DNA of 64,000 bases from Bradyrhizobium quebecense (GTDB lineage Bacteria > Pseudomonadota > Alphaproteobacteria > Rhizobiales > Xanthobacteraceae): assembly GCF_013373795.3 (NCBI RefSeq), contig NZ_CP088022.1, positions 7,378,001 to 7,442,000 of the forward strand. Reading direction: 5' to 3'. The number at the start of each line of letters is the position of its first letter. Position 1 is the stretch's first letter. The position numbers were made by a program, and so were the translations under genes. The notes under the pieces are model-generated. The model was not told the origin of the DNA. It saw only the letters and a list, made by a program, of their open reading frames with translations, and did not search any database. Shown here in pieces: positions 17,353 to 26,379 of the stretch.

Positions 17353-17894
17353 CCCGGGATATCGCATGCGTGGAGAGAGGAGCCGCAATAGTGGGCCAGT
17401 TTTCACGCACGCGTAAGTAGGGAAAAAGCGCCATTGCTTGCTCAAGGCTTCGGCAGGATCGAATCGTTCCGTAAATTTGGGGGGCGGCTGTCACTCGGCC
17501 TCGCTTCGGCGTCCGCGGAAGTTGTTGCAGAAATGTGACTGTCGATCCAATTCGAAAGTGGAGCGGTCAACGATGACGCAAAGTTGAGCAGCGTGTCGCT
17601 GCATGATTCCAGCCGATTTCCCGCGCCCCGGCGGTACGTCCCCGCGCTGTGCGCAAATGTCGCGGAAGTCGAGCAATGATGGGCATAATTTGAAAAATCC
17701 CGAATTCCGTCGAAGCGAATTTTGCGGCCGTCAACCGCTACAGGACTGGCCCAACCAAACTGATCTCGCTGAGGTTGCTGATCAAACACGCGTCAGCGCG
17801 TGGAGAAACTTCGGGCTTCCCGTTCGCCCCGAAGCTGCGCCACGCTCCCGCATCAGCACGAATTCGTTGCGTTCACTCCTGGGGGTCTTTCACA
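17353..17894. other. Divergent intergenic region between the importer operon and the outer-membrane channel gene
   Basis: These 542 bases contain no convincing gene. They presumably hold the promoters of the purine importer (minus strand) and the Tsx-like porin (plus strand). A short AT-rich stretch (GGGCATAATTTGAAA, near 17680) could be part of a -10 element for the porin, with a long leader after it. GGGGGT lies just upstream of the porin ATG. Confidence 0.4.
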
Positions 17895-18989
17895 ATGTTC
17901 AACATCCGCCGAACCTTGTCGGCCGCGGCACTATCATTGGGGTTGATGCCGGTCGCTAACCTTGCAAGCGCCGCAGATCTGCCAGTCAAGGCACCCAAGC
18001 CGGCAGCTGATCTGCCATTCTTCCTGGTCATCGACGACCGCGTGACCTACTCCTACATTTTCTCCGGCACGGATCCGGGCGTATTCTCCGTCCGCCCTGA
18101 CGGCAGCATCAACGGAAAGACCGCCAAGCAGGTCTACTCGTTCACGCACTTCGATATCTGGGCCTATGGCCAGAACTTCTTCACGATCTCGATGTACAAG
18201 TCGGATCATAACGACCCGGCATCACCGTGCTCGAATGTCGGTGTGACCATCACGGGAGCTCCAGCAACCTGCGCCGGCGCGACCGAGATCTACGGCCTGT
18301 TCCGCTCGACCTTCGGCTGGAATCAGATCTTCAACACGAAAGCGTTCAGCATGGGGCCGCTGAACAACATCTCGTTCCAAGTCGGCATGGACGCCAACAC
18401 GGAAAACAACTTCCTGGCGCCCGCCAAGCGGGACGTCGTCGCCGGTCTCCAGTTCGAGTTCAACCTTCCCTACAAGGGTTACATCAACGTGTCGCCGTTG
18501 ATGTACTACGAGTTCTCCAATCACAACGCGTTCGACCAGTGCGGGCTGTTCGGCCCGGGCGTGCCCGGGGTGACCTGCCTCACCGACGGCAATACAAAGT
18601 TCAACCCGACCTGGGCCGTCGAAGTAAACTACTACATGGATCTCGGCTTCCTGCCCGAGAGCATGCAGTATTTCTCGATCAGTGGTCGCGCCGGCTGGTA
18701 CGGCAAGAAAGGCACCGAGAACGAACCGATGGCGTTCAATCCGGTCACCAACATCAGTACGGCGGTCGAGCTCAACTCCGAACCGATCCGTCTGACCTTT
18801 GACGCGAGCAAGGCGCTCTGGGGTCCGAAGTATTCACATTTCGTGGACGTCTGGGTGGCCTACCGGTATTGGCAGAACAAGTTCGGCCTCGATCACGCCA
18901 AGAGCGTCGTCTGCAATGTCTCGCCCGGCGTCAGCAACAATTCCTGTACCGAAGAATCGCTCTACTCCGGTATCTCCGTGAAGTTCTGA
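17895..18989 (+). CDS. Outer-membrane channel, Tsx-like (nucleoside-specific) family
   Basis: The 364-residue protein has a signal peptide ending ASAADLPVK and ends in Phe (SGISVKF), as outer-membrane beta-barrels do. FTHFDIWAYGQNFFTISMYK followed by SDHND resembles the nucleoside-specific channel (Tsx) pattern, and the alternating strands and paired cysteines fit a 12-14-stranded barrel. Placement directly divergent from a BMP-type nucleoside ABC importer supports a role in letting nucleosides or purines through the outer membrane. The porin call is firm; the substrate is inferred. Confidence 0.78.
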   Translation: MFNIRRTLSAAALSLGLMPVANLASAADLPVKAPKPAADLPFFLVIDDRVTYSYIFSGTDPGVFSVRPDGSINGKTAKQVYSFTHFDIWAYGQNFFTISMYKSDHNDPASPCSNVGVTITGAPATCAGATEIYGLFRSTFGWNQIFNTKAFSMGPLNNISFQVGMDANTENNFLAPAKRDVVAGLQFEFNLPYKGYINVSPLMYYEFSNHNAFDQCGLFGPGVPGVTCLTDGNTKFNPTWAVEVNYYMDLGFLPESMQYFSISGRAGWYGKKGTENEPMAFNPVTNISTAVELNSEPIRLTFDASKALWGPKYSHFVDVWVAYRYWQNKFGLDHAKSVVCNVSPGVSNNSCTEESLYSGISVKF

Positions 18990-19020
18990 TCCACCCGATC
19001 CGTTCCACGGGTGGCTCCTG

Positions 19021-19048
19021 GTGGCGCCGCGACACACCGCGGCGCCAC
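19021..19048 (+). terminator. Hairpin after the outer-membrane channel gene
   Basis: GTGGCGCCGCG and CGCGGCGCCAC are perfect 11-base arms with a six-base loop, 32 bases after the porin stop, followed by a short TTT. It probably ends transcription between this gene and the convergent deaminase gene. Confidence 0.7.
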
Positions 19049-19095
19049 TTTCACGTCCGCGCGCAGAGGCATTCAGCTGAGGGGTCACCGCGCGA

Positions 19096-19596
19096 CTATC
19101 GCGCCCAGATACCCTCGTGCACGACCGTGGCCTCGTCTTCAAGCAACGGGCCGACCACCATTGTCTTCCGTTGACCGCTATCGAACACATTGCGGCAGGG
19201 CAGATCGAGCGTCGGATTCTCGGGGTGATTGCCTGTCAGTTCGCGCAAGCGGTGTTCGCTCAGTCCGTAGACCACGCGGCCGATGCCCGCCCAATAGATC
19301 GCGCCGGCGCACATCGCGCAGGGCTCGGCGGATGAATAGAGCGTCGCAGCCGCCAGCACTTCCGCGGACAGCGTCGTGCATGCCATGGTCGCCAGTAGTC
19401 GCTCGGCGTGGGCCGTGCTGTCGCGCGACGGCATGAAGCCGTTCTCGACCTCAAGCAGGACGCTGCCTTCGCGATTCACGAGAACGGCGCCGAAGGGATG
19501 ATTGCCATGGCTGATCGCGCGGCGCGCAACCGCGAACGAGTGCCGCAGAAAGCTCTCGTCGTCGAGCAGGTGGTTCGAGTTGTTCGCGTCGCTCAT
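19096..19596 (-). CDS. Nucleoside/guanine deaminase-like zinc deaminase
   Basis: The 166-residue protein is a cytidine/deoxycytidylate deaminase-fold enzyme. HAERLL supplies the zinc His and catalytic Glu, and EPCAMCAGAIYWAGIGRVVY the PCxxC cysteines. The length and the GNHPFGAVLV segment fit the bacterial guanine deaminase/nucleoside deaminase group; guanine to xanthine would match the island. It lies 182 bases downstream of the Pot-type permease genes on the same strand. Cytosine or another base is an alternative substrate. Confidence 0.85.
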   Translation of the reverse strand: MSDANNSNHLLDDESFLRHSFAVARRAISHGNHPFGAVLVNREGSVLLEVENGFMPSRDSTAHAERLLATMACTTLSAEVLAAATLYSSAEPCAMCAGAIYWAGIGRVVYGLSEHRLRELTGNHPENPTLDLPCRNVFDSGQRKTMVVGPLLEDEATVVHEGIWAR

Positions 19597-19778
19597 GAAC
19601 GATCTCCTTGCCAGTCACATCTGCGCGGCGGCTACGAATTGCCGGCCGGCGCCTTCCTTGCCCGAAATCGTGATGACGGCAATCTCGGCTCTCACGGCTG
19701 CAATGGCCACTGGCCCGGCCATTCTCTCCCGGTCAAGGCGGCGGTGCCGTGCGACGATCCGGATGCGTGTGAGGGATT

Positions 19779-20657
19779 TTACACCAGTCCCTTGCCCGCG
19801 TCCGATCCATGACGTCTCTGCCGGGCCTGAAGCACAAGAATGACAACCAGCGCCAGAAAGATGACGAGAAAGGAAACGGCGCTCGTCAATGTTCCGAGCG
19901 CATAGATATCTGGCTTCGTGACGGTGGTCGTCAGGCCCTGCAGGTCAAGGGGCAGTGTATTGACAGGGCCGATGGTCTGGCTCGAGCGCGCGAGTTCGTC
20001 CCAGGACAAGGTGAACCCAAACAGGCCGATACCGACGACCGATGGCAATATGATCGGCAGCACAACATGCCGAAATGTCTGCCACGGCGTGGCGCCCAGG
20101 TCGCGTGCCGCTTCTTCAAGCCGGCTATCGAACCTGTTGAAGATCGCAAACATGATCAGGAGACCAAAAGGCAAGGTCCAGGTCAGATGTGCACCAAGGC
20201 CCGATGTAAAAAGCCCCATTGCCGTTGTCCAATCCGTGGCGCCGCTTTTGATGATGAAGTCGTCAAGCAGCCGGAATTCCAGGGCGATGCCGAGCGAGGT
20301 AATAATCGATGGCATGATCAGGCTGGCAATGGCCACGTAGAATAGCAAGGTCGCGCCGCGGAACGATCTGCGGAAGGCCAGGCCTGCCGAAACCGAGAGG
20401 ACGACCGTAAGCACCATGACGACGAGGCCGAGCTGAAGCGACCGCTTGAAAGCCGCGGCGATGTCGACGATGCCTGAGCCGGAGAACACCTTGCCGAACC
20501 ACACCAGGGACACCCCATTCATGGGGAATGTCAGGCCGCCATCCGGCCCCTGAAACGACAGGATGTAGATCGCGAACATCGGGCCGTATAAAAACAGGAC
20601 GTAAGCGGTGAAGAATGCGGCGAGAAGATAGAAGGATCGCGATCGCTTCTCGTTCAT
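19779..20657 (-). CDS. ABC transporter permease, spermidine/putrescine (PotC) type
   Basis: The 292-residue inner-membrane protein has six hydrophobic segments and the EAARDLGATPWQTFRHVVLP coupling motif that contacts the ATPase. ATG 20657 follows AAGGAGCTGTGAG one base after the upstream permease stop. With the PotB-type permease it forms the membrane channel. The real substrate is unknown; the linked amidohydrolase and upp genes suggest a nitrogen heterocycle rather than a polyamine. Confidence 0.88.
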   Translation of the reverse strand: MNEKRSRSFYLLAAFFTAYVLFLYGPMFAIYILSFQGPDGGLTFPMNGVSLVWFGKVFSGSGIVDIAAAFKRSLQLGLVVMVLTVVLSVSAGLAFRRSFRGATLLFYVAIASLIMPSIITSLGIALEFRLLDDFIIKSGATDWTTAMGLFTSGLGAHLTWTLPFGLLIMFAIFNRFDSRLEEAARDLGATPWQTFRHVVLPIILPSVVGIGLFGFTLSWDELARSSQTIGPVNTLPLDLQGLTTTVTKPDIYALGTLTSAVSFLVIFLALVVILVLQARQRRHGSDAGKGLV

Positions 20658-20658
20658 C

Positions 20659-21540
20659 TCACAGCTCCTTGCGAACATCGACGATTCGGGTCAGCGCCGA
20701 AATGATCAGGATCGTGATGCCGAGCAGGATGACCGCATTGGCCGCAGCGGCCGGGAATTGCAGCGCATTCAGGCGCGTCTCGATGATCTTGCCTGCAGAT
20801 GCAATCTGTTGGCCGCCCATCACGCCTATCGTGACAAAATCGCCCATTACGATCGTGATCACGAAGATCGACCCAATGACGATTCCGGGTTTTGCCAGCG
20901 GAATAACGACATTGACCAGGGTCTGCCATCCGGTGGCTCCGGCGTCATAGGCGGCTTCGATCAGACGCTTGTCGATGCGAATCATCGAGTTGAAGATCGG
21001 CACCACCATGAAGAATGTGAAGAGGTGAACGAGGGCAAGTACGACGGAGAACTCTGAGAACAAGAGCCACTCCAGCGGTTGCCGGATCAATCCCACGCCC
21101 TCGAGCCCCCTGTTGACCAACCCGTTCCGGCCAAGCAGCGGAATCCATGCGATCATGCGGATCACATTCGACGTCCAGAACGGGATGGTGCAAAGCAAGG
21201 TAAGTACGATCTGCCAGGTTTTGGACCGGACGTGGAACGCGAGAAAATAGGCGACGGTGAAGCCGATCAGAAGGGTCAGGCTCCAGGTCAGCAGACACAG
21301 TTTCAGCGTCTTCAGATAGGTCTTCAAGATGGTGCAGAGGTTGGGCAGATCGGCGATGCATCCCTCGAACGTGTCGCTGTAGCCACGCAGGCTAAAGGCC
21401 GGGATCATTTCATACTCGTTGTAGTCCCACGCGCTGACAATCGTCACAAGAAGCAGCGGCAAGAGGAAGAACACCGAGAAAACGAGCATCATCGGTGCAG
21501 CCTGAAGCCAGGCAACGAAGGTCTTGCGGTCTTGCATCAT
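20659..21540 (-). CDS. ABC transporter permease, spermidine/putrescine (PotB) type
   Basis: The 293-residue protein has six hydrophobic segments and the coupling motif EAAYDAGATGWQTLVNVVIP. It sits between the binding protein and the PotC-type gene on the minus strand. Two adjacent ATGs (21540, 21537) are possible starts. Confidence 0.88.
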   Translation of the reverse strand: MMQDRKTFVAWLQAAPMMLVFSVFFLLPLLLVTIVSAWDYNEYEMIPAFSLRGYSDTFEGCIADLPNLCTILKTYLKTLKLCLLTWSLTLLIGFTVAYFLAFHVRSKTWQIVLTLLCTIPFWTSNVIRMIAWIPLLGRNGLVNRGLEGVGLIRQPLEWLLFSEFSVVLALVHLFTFFMVVPIFNSMIRIDKRLIEAAYDAGATGWQTLVNVVIPLAKPGIVIGSIFVITIVMGDFVTIGVMGGQQIASAGKIIETRLNALQFPAAAANAVILLGITILIISALTRIVDVRKEL

Positions 21541-21606
21541 CGAACGGTGAATCGCGGTGATGGCGCAGCAGGACTTGTCAAACGCCTTGTCCTCCTTTGG
21601 ATTGCA

Positions 21607-22899
21607 TCAGGCGGCGATGAATTCATTCCACTTGCGCACCATGTAATCGTTCTCGTCCATAACGGCGTTCCAGCAGGCGACCGCGCCCATACGGTCTTCG
21701 TAGGATCCCCCGTCGCGCCTGGTGCCGGCCTTCTCGAGAATCGTGCCGTCGGGTGCCTTGATGTCGCTGACGGCGACCTTGCCTTCCATCCAGTAGCCCC
21801 ACTCGTCCGCCGTCATGTTGGCCTTCGCAGTGGACAGCACAGCCGAATAGTAACCCTGGCGGTTGAGATAGGCGCCGGCCCAACCCGACAAGTACCAGTT
21901 CACGAATTCATAGGCCCAGTCGAGCTTTGGCCCCGTAACCGCCTTCGATACGCAGAACCCCGACGCCCATGAGCGATAGCCTTCCTTGAGCGGCTGGAAT
22001 GTGCAGGCGATCCCCATCGAGCGCACCTTGGTGACCGCAGGTGACCACATCGACTGGATGACGGTTTCACCCGAGGCCATCAGGTTGACGGATTCGTTGA
22101 AATCCTTCCAGAACGCGCGGAACTGGCCGGCCTTCTTGGCTTCCGTCATGATCTTCATGGTGAGATCAATCTCGGCCTTCGTCATGTTGCCCTTGTCGGC
22201 ATAGGTGTGCTGACCGCTGGCTTCGACCACCATCGCGGCATCCATGATTCCGATCGACGGAATGTTGAGAATCGAGGCTTTGCCCTTGAATTCGGGATTG
22301 AGCAATTCGGTCCACGATGAAATTGGCCGTTTGATCAGATCCGGCCGGATGCCGAGCGTATCGGCATTGTAGACCGTCGGGATCAGCGTCACGAATTCGG
22401 TCGGCGTTTTTGAGAACGTCTTGGAGTTTGCACCCTCAAGATAAAGCACTTTCCACGGCGCGGTGCCCTGATCGCCGATCTTCTTGCCGTTCGGCAGCTG
22501 ACCCTTGGTGAACACCGGGGTGATGTTGTCGAATTCCTTGATCTTCTTGGCGTCCAGCGCAAAAATATTACCCGACGGCACCAGCTTCCTCAGCGAGAAA
22601 TATTCGGTATCGAGCACATCAAACGAGTTCGGTTGGGTGATCACGCGTTTGGTCACGTCGTCGGTGGTTGCCGTGATGTATTCGATCTTGATTCCGGTAT
22701 CTTCCAGACACTTCTTTGAGATCTCGTCACCTTCGTTCACCGCCGTTCCGAGATAACGCAGAACCTTCGGATCGGCTGAATGGACGTAGGGAAATCCGGT
22801 AATTGCGCCCGAACCCGCCGCAAGGCCGACCGCTCCGGCCGCGCCCTTCAGCATGGTGCGACGGCTGACGCGACGATCGAATTTCGAGGATTTGCTCAT
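21607..22899 (-). CDS. ABC transporter substrate-binding protein, PotD-like, Tat-exported
   Basis: The 430-residue protein begins with a Tat signal (RRVSRRTMLKGAAGAVGLAA) and then the bacterial extracellular solute-binding fold of the spermidine/putrescine group. AAGGAGACAATC precedes ATG 22899. It follows the ATPase gene by 17 bases. The ligand is not predictable from sequence; genomic context points to a pyrimidine, barbiturate or triazine-like compound as one hypothesis. Confidence 0.88.
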   Translation of the reverse strand: MSKSSKFDRRVSRRTMLKGAAGAVGLAAGSGAITGFPYVHSADPKVLRYLGTAVNEGDEISKKCLEDTGIKIEYITATTDDVTKRVITQPNSFDVLDTEYFSLRKLVPSGNIFALDAKKIKEFDNITPVFTKGQLPNGKKIGDQGTAPWKVLYLEGANSKTFSKTPTEFVTLIPTVYNADTLGIRPDLIKRPISSWTELLNPEFKGKASILNIPSIGIMDAAMVVEASGQHTYADKGNMTKAEIDLTMKIMTEAKKAGQFRAFWKDFNESVNLMASGETVIQSMWSPAVTKVRSMGIACTFQPLKEGYRSWASGFCVSKAVTGPKLDWAYEFVNWYLSGWAGAYLNRQGYYSAVLSTAKANMTADEWGYWMEGKVAVSDIKAPDGTILEKAGTRRDGGSYEDRMGAVACWNAVMDENDYMVRKWNEFIAA

Positions 22900-22916
22900 G
22901 ATTGTCTCCTTGGGTG

Positions 22917-23960
22917 TCACGCCGCCCTTTCGGGCGACCGGGCGATTACAGGACTCGTGGTTTTAAGAAGGCTGGCCAGCGTCGGGTCCCATGTGGCGAG
23001 AACGCGCTCGCCTACGGTGTGCCTGGCCGCGTCGAATTGGGTTTCCGTGACTTGGGCCGAGATCTCGGAGCCACCCTCGGCGGCAATGACAACGCGGACA
23101 TAGGTTCCCTGGTATTCGACCTCGCTGATGGTGCCTGCAACGGATGGACCAGCGACAGCTTCGCTCGGTCGCTTCAGCATCAGCCGGTCAACCCGAACGG
23201 CGAAGGTCTCGGGACCCACAGCAATAACATTGTGGCCGCCGATGAATTTCGCCGTGAATTCGGTTCGAGGGTGGTTGAAGAGTTCACGCGGCGAACCCTG
23301 CTGCTCGATCCGGCCCGCGTTCATGAGAACCACGATATCAGCCAGAGCCATCGCCTCGTCCTGGCCATGCGTCACATGGATGAAGGTAAGCCCGAGCTCG
23401 CGCTGCAGCTTCTTCAACTCGGCTCTCATCCGCAGCCGCAAGAACGGATCGAGCGCCGACAGCGGCTCGTCGAGGAGCAGGATTTGAGGAGAGGTGATCA
23501 GCGCGCGCGCGAGCGCGACTCGCTGCTGCTGGCCTCCGGAAAGCTGGCCTGGCAGCCTTGCCGCATAGGGCTGCATGTCGACGAGCTCCAGCAACTTGTT
23601 GGCCTCGGCATGGCGTGCAGCCTTGCCGACGCCTTTCATTTTCAAGGCGAACGCAACGTTGTCGATGACCGAGAGATGAGGGAACAGGGCGTAAGACTGG
23701 AACATCATCGCCGTGCTTCGATCGGCAGGGGGCAGGTCGGTTACATTCTTCGGCCCGACCAGGATGTCGCCTGAAGTGACCGATTCGTGGCCGGCCACCA
23801 TGCGCAGCGTCGATGTCTTGCCGCAGCCGGACGGCCCGAGCAGGCAGCAATAGGAGCCGGGGGGAATCTTGAGGTTGATCGCGTCAACGGCGGTGACGCC
23901 ACCGTACATCTTGGTCAACTGTACGAGTTCGAGCGCCGCCGTCGTCGTCATCCGCACCAT
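22917..23960 (-). CDS. ABC transporter ATP-binding protein, PotA type
   Basis: The 347-residue ATPase has Walker A GPSGCGKTST, signature LSGGQQQRVALARAL, Walker B ILLLDEPLSALD and a C-terminal TOBE domain (GTISEVEYQGTYVRV), the usual layout of the polyamine/iron/opine importers. ATG 23960 or 23951 is the start. The open frame runs further upstream, but that part has no ABC features. It heads the operon ATPase - binding protein - permease - permease - deaminase. Confidence 0.9.
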   Translation of the reverse strand: MVRMTTTAALELVQLTKMYGGVTAVDAINLKIPPGSYCCLLGPSGCGKTSTLRMVAGHESVTSGDILVGPKNVTDLPPADRSTAMMFQSYALFPHLSVIDNVAFALKMKGVGKAARHAEANKLLELVDMQPYAARLPGQLSGGQQQRVALARALITSPQILLLDEPLSALDPFLRLRMRAELKKLQRELGLTFIHVTHGQDEAMALADIVVLMNAGRIEQQGSPRELFNHPRTEFTAKFIGGHNVIAVGPETFAVRVDRLMLKRPSEAVAGPSVAGTISEVEYQGTYVRVVIAAEGGSEISAQVTETQFDAARHTVGERVLATWDPTLASLLKTTSPVIARSPERAA

Positions 23961-24312
23961 TCCGCATAGTCTTGCCAGGGATCTTGAGCAACACTGTCGC
24001 CCCGGCCCGCGATCCGGAGTTCGATGCAACAGATGTGCCAAATCTTGCGACAGACCAGACAAAAATTGGGCAGATTCCGCCGGCCGACGAGGTCGGCCGC
24101 GCCGCTGCGACCGAGATCGGAGGTCAGTTGCCAGGTACGCTGTCTGCGAAGCTTGAGTTCCGGACGTAGGCGATCGAGGCGATGTTGAAGGTAGATGGCT
24201 TTGCCAAAGCCATCTCGATCCGATCAAAACCGGTACCGTGCCCGCGGGCGCCGGGAGACGTTTTGGCTTGCCATATCTTTTTGCGAGCCCGAAGATATCC
24301 GAGGGGAAGAGC
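23961..24312. promoter_or_regulatory. Divergent control region between the Pot-type operon and the amidohydrolase gene
   Basis: These 352 bases hold no gene that can be supported and must carry both divergent promoters. The notable element is the perfect inverted repeat at 24193-24215, listed separately. GAGGGGAAGAG is the ribosome-binding site of the amidohydrolase. Confidence 0.55.
24193..24215. promoter_or_regulatory. Perfect 23-base inverted repeat, candidate operator
   Basis: AGATGGCTTT and AAAGCCATCT are perfect ten-base arms around GCC. It lies 97 bases before the amidohydrolase ATG and 232 bases before the ATPase ATG, a good place for a regulator that controls both directions. As RNA it would also form a hairpin. 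No regulator gene is next to it. Confidence 0.55.
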
Positions 24313-25446
24313 ATGCGCACAAAATCGGTCGACGTCGTTCGTATTTCCACCAAGGGCCCCGGTGACGTCTCTGGTCTGCTGAGCCTGATCGAGCAAGGCA
24401 GGATCGATCCAAAGTCGATCGTTGCGATCTTGGGGAAGACTGAGGGCAATGGAGGCGTCAACGATTTCACGCGTGAGTTCGCCGTTTCAGCTCTCCGTAC
24501 GACCCTGGCGCCTTATCTAGATCTGCCGCCGCATCGCGTTGAGCAACGGATTGCGTTCGTGATGTCGGGTGGGACGGAAGGTGTGCTTAGTCCACATATC
24601 ACCGTGTTTACGCGTGACGGTGCCGCCAATCACGATTCAGGTATCTCAGGGAAACGCCTTAGCATCGGGATGGCACAGACGCGGGATTTTCTGCCCGAGG
24701 AGATCGGTCGCGACGTGCAGATCAGGGAAACCGCAAGGGCGGTGGCTGCCGCCATGGCCGACGCTGGGATCGTCGATCCGCAGGACGTCCATTTTGTGCA
24801 GATCAAGTGCCCGCTTCTGACCAGCGACCGCATCGAGGCAGCGGTGGCGCGGGGTCATGAGACCGTGACCAACAGCGCATACGGTTCGATGGCGTATTCA
24901 CGTGGCGCGTCGGCGCTGGGCGTGGCCGTCGCGCTTGGCGAGGTTGAAAGCGAGATTGACGACGAACACGTTCTCCGGCGGTTCGATCTGTTTTCGTCGG
25001 TCGCCTCCACGTCGGCGGGCATCGAACTGATGCATAACGTGGTCATTGTGCTGGGCAATACGACGTCGTCGTCGGCTCCATTCGAGATCGGACACGCCGT
25101 GATGAACGACGCCATTGATTCGACAGCGGTGATCGATGCGTTGAAAAGCGTGGGGCTGCACATCGACGACGCCTCCAAGCCGCCGACGGCGTCGCGGCAG
25201 CTCGTCAATATCTTTGCCAAGGCGGAAGCCGCGCCGAACGGGAGCATCCGCGGATTTCGTCACATCATGCTTGAGGATACTGACATCAGCTCAACCCGGC
25301 ACGCTCGCGCTGCTGTCGGCGGATTGATCAGCGGCTTGTCGGGAACCAGCGCTGTGTATGTTTCGGGTGGAGCCGAACATCAGGGACCCCCAGGTGGCGG
25401 GCCGGTTGCCGTAATCGCTCGACTGTTGGCAAATGGGTCCGACTGA
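24313..25446 (+). CDS. Ring-opening amidohydrolase (cyanuric acid hydrolase/barbiturase family)
   Basis: The 377-residue protein has the three-fold repeated fold unique to the AtzD/TrzD/barbiturase family. Each repeat contributes a Lys and a Ser: Lys42 with Ser85 (GKTEGNG, VMSGGTEG), Lys165 with Ser234 (IKCPLLT, STSAGIEL), and Lys303 with Ser351 (VSGGAEHQGPPGGGP). GHAVMNDAID and DISSTRHARAAVGG are also family marks. These enzymes hydrolyse the rings of cyanuric acid or barbituric acid. The neighbouring upp and deaminase genes favour pyrimidine catabolism (barbiturate), but sequence alone does not separate the two activities. ATG 24313 has GAGGGGAAGAG upstream. Confidence 0.92.
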   Translation: MRTKSVDVVRISTKGPGDVSGLLSLIEQGRIDPKSIVAILGKTEGNGGVNDFTREFAVSALRTTLAPYLDLPPHRVEQRIAFVMSGGTEGVLSPHITVFTRDGAANHDSGISGKRLSIGMAQTRDFLPEEIGRDVQIRETARAVAAAMADAGIVDPQDVHFVQIKCPLLTSDRIEAAVARGHETVTNSAYGSMAYSRGASALGVAVALGEVESEIDDEHVLRRFDLFSSVASTSAGIELMHNVVIVLGNTTSSSAPFEIGHAVMNDAIDSTAVIDALKSVGLHIDDASKPPTASRQLVNIFAKAEAAPNGSIRGFRHIMLEDTDISSTRHARAAVGGLISGLSGTSAVYVSGGAEHQGPPGGGPVAVIARLLANGSD

Positions 25447-25461
25447 GCATCGGGCGTCGTG

Positions 25462-25478
25462 TGCCGTTGCGAACGGCA
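25462..25478. terminator. Short hairpin between convergent genes
   Basis: TGCCGTT and AACGGCA are perfect seven-base arms with a GCG loop, between the convergent amidohydrolase and upp genes. There is no U-run, so its role as a terminator is only suggested by position. Confidence 0.35.
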
Positions 25479-25515
25479 TCTGTTCACGCTTCAGCACGAA
25501 AGCGCCGCCGACGGC

Positions 25516-26148
25516 TCACCTTGTGCCGAACATTCTGTCTCCTGCATCGCCCAAGCCTGGCACGATATACCTGTGATCATTCAGTCTTTCGTCGATAGCA
25601 GCGGTCCAGATCGGAACGTCCGGACACTCATCCTGGAATCGGGCAATTCCTTCGGGGGCTGCGAGCAGGCAGACGAACCGAATGTCTTGCGCGCCTCGCG
25701 ATTTGAGCAGGCGGGCCGCCGCGCTGGCCGAATTTCCCGTAGCAAGCATTGGATCCAGCAAGATCACGATGCGCTCCGAAACATCCTGCGGCGCCTTGAA
25801 GAAGTACTCGACGGCTTGAAGTGTTTCCGGATTCCGGTAAAGGCCGATGTGCGCGACGCGTGCTGATGGGACGAGCGCCAACATTCCGTCGAGAAACCCG
25901 ACACCCGCCCGCAAGATCGGAGCGAATGTGAGTTTCTTGCCCGCAATTTTGGGTGTCCTCATTGCAGCGAGCGGCGTATCGATGTCGACCATCTCCAGGG
26001 GTAAATCCCGGGTGACCTCATAGCAGAGAAGCATTCCAATCTCGTTCAGTAGCTCGCGAAACCCTTTGGTGGAACGATCCTTGTCGCGCATCAGCGAGAG
26101 CTTGTGCTGGACGAGGGGATGGCTGACGAGGTTCACGTTCTTGGTCAT
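25516..26148 (-). CDS. upp: Uracil phosphoribosyltransferase
   Basis: The 210-residue protein converts uracil + PRPP to UMP. It has the full family length, [14 protein letters not shown] at residues 10-23, the PRPP loop [15 protein letters not shown] and the uracil-binding C-terminal [13 protein letters not shown]. It converges with the amidohydrolase gene. The linkage suggests that pyrimidine salvage and degradation are handled together here. Confidence 0.95.
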   Translation of the reverse strand: MTKNVNLVSHPLVQHKLSLMRDKDRSTKGFRELLNEIGMLLCYEVTRDLPLEMVDIDTPLAAMRTPKIAGKKLTFAPILRAGVGFLDGMLALVPSARVAHIGLYRNPETLQAVEYFFKAPQDVSERIVILLDPMLATGNSASAAARLLKSRGAQDIRFVCLLAAPEGIARFQDECPDVPIWTAAIDERLNDHRYIVPGLGDAGDRMFGTR

Positions 26149-26379
26149 GATATCGCTTTCTCAATTAAGGGGGCGCGTGCGAGTTCGTCCAAGTCGTCGC
26201 GTGTGCAAGTAGCGTGCCCCGCTTCTTCTGACTGTCGAGCGCGGCCTCATTCATTGGGCGGAAGGGCCATTCTTCAGGGCGATCCACACGGCTCCTTCAT
26301 CGCTTGACTCGTTGTTCGTGTTTTGCGGAACACGATCATGGCCCATTCGGAGGATAGGGAATCTGCTCGTCGAAAACCG

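Noticed and set aside
23961..24470. Upstream extension of the PotA-type frame to 517 codons
   Set aside because: The added part has no ABC features and would overlap the divergent gene.
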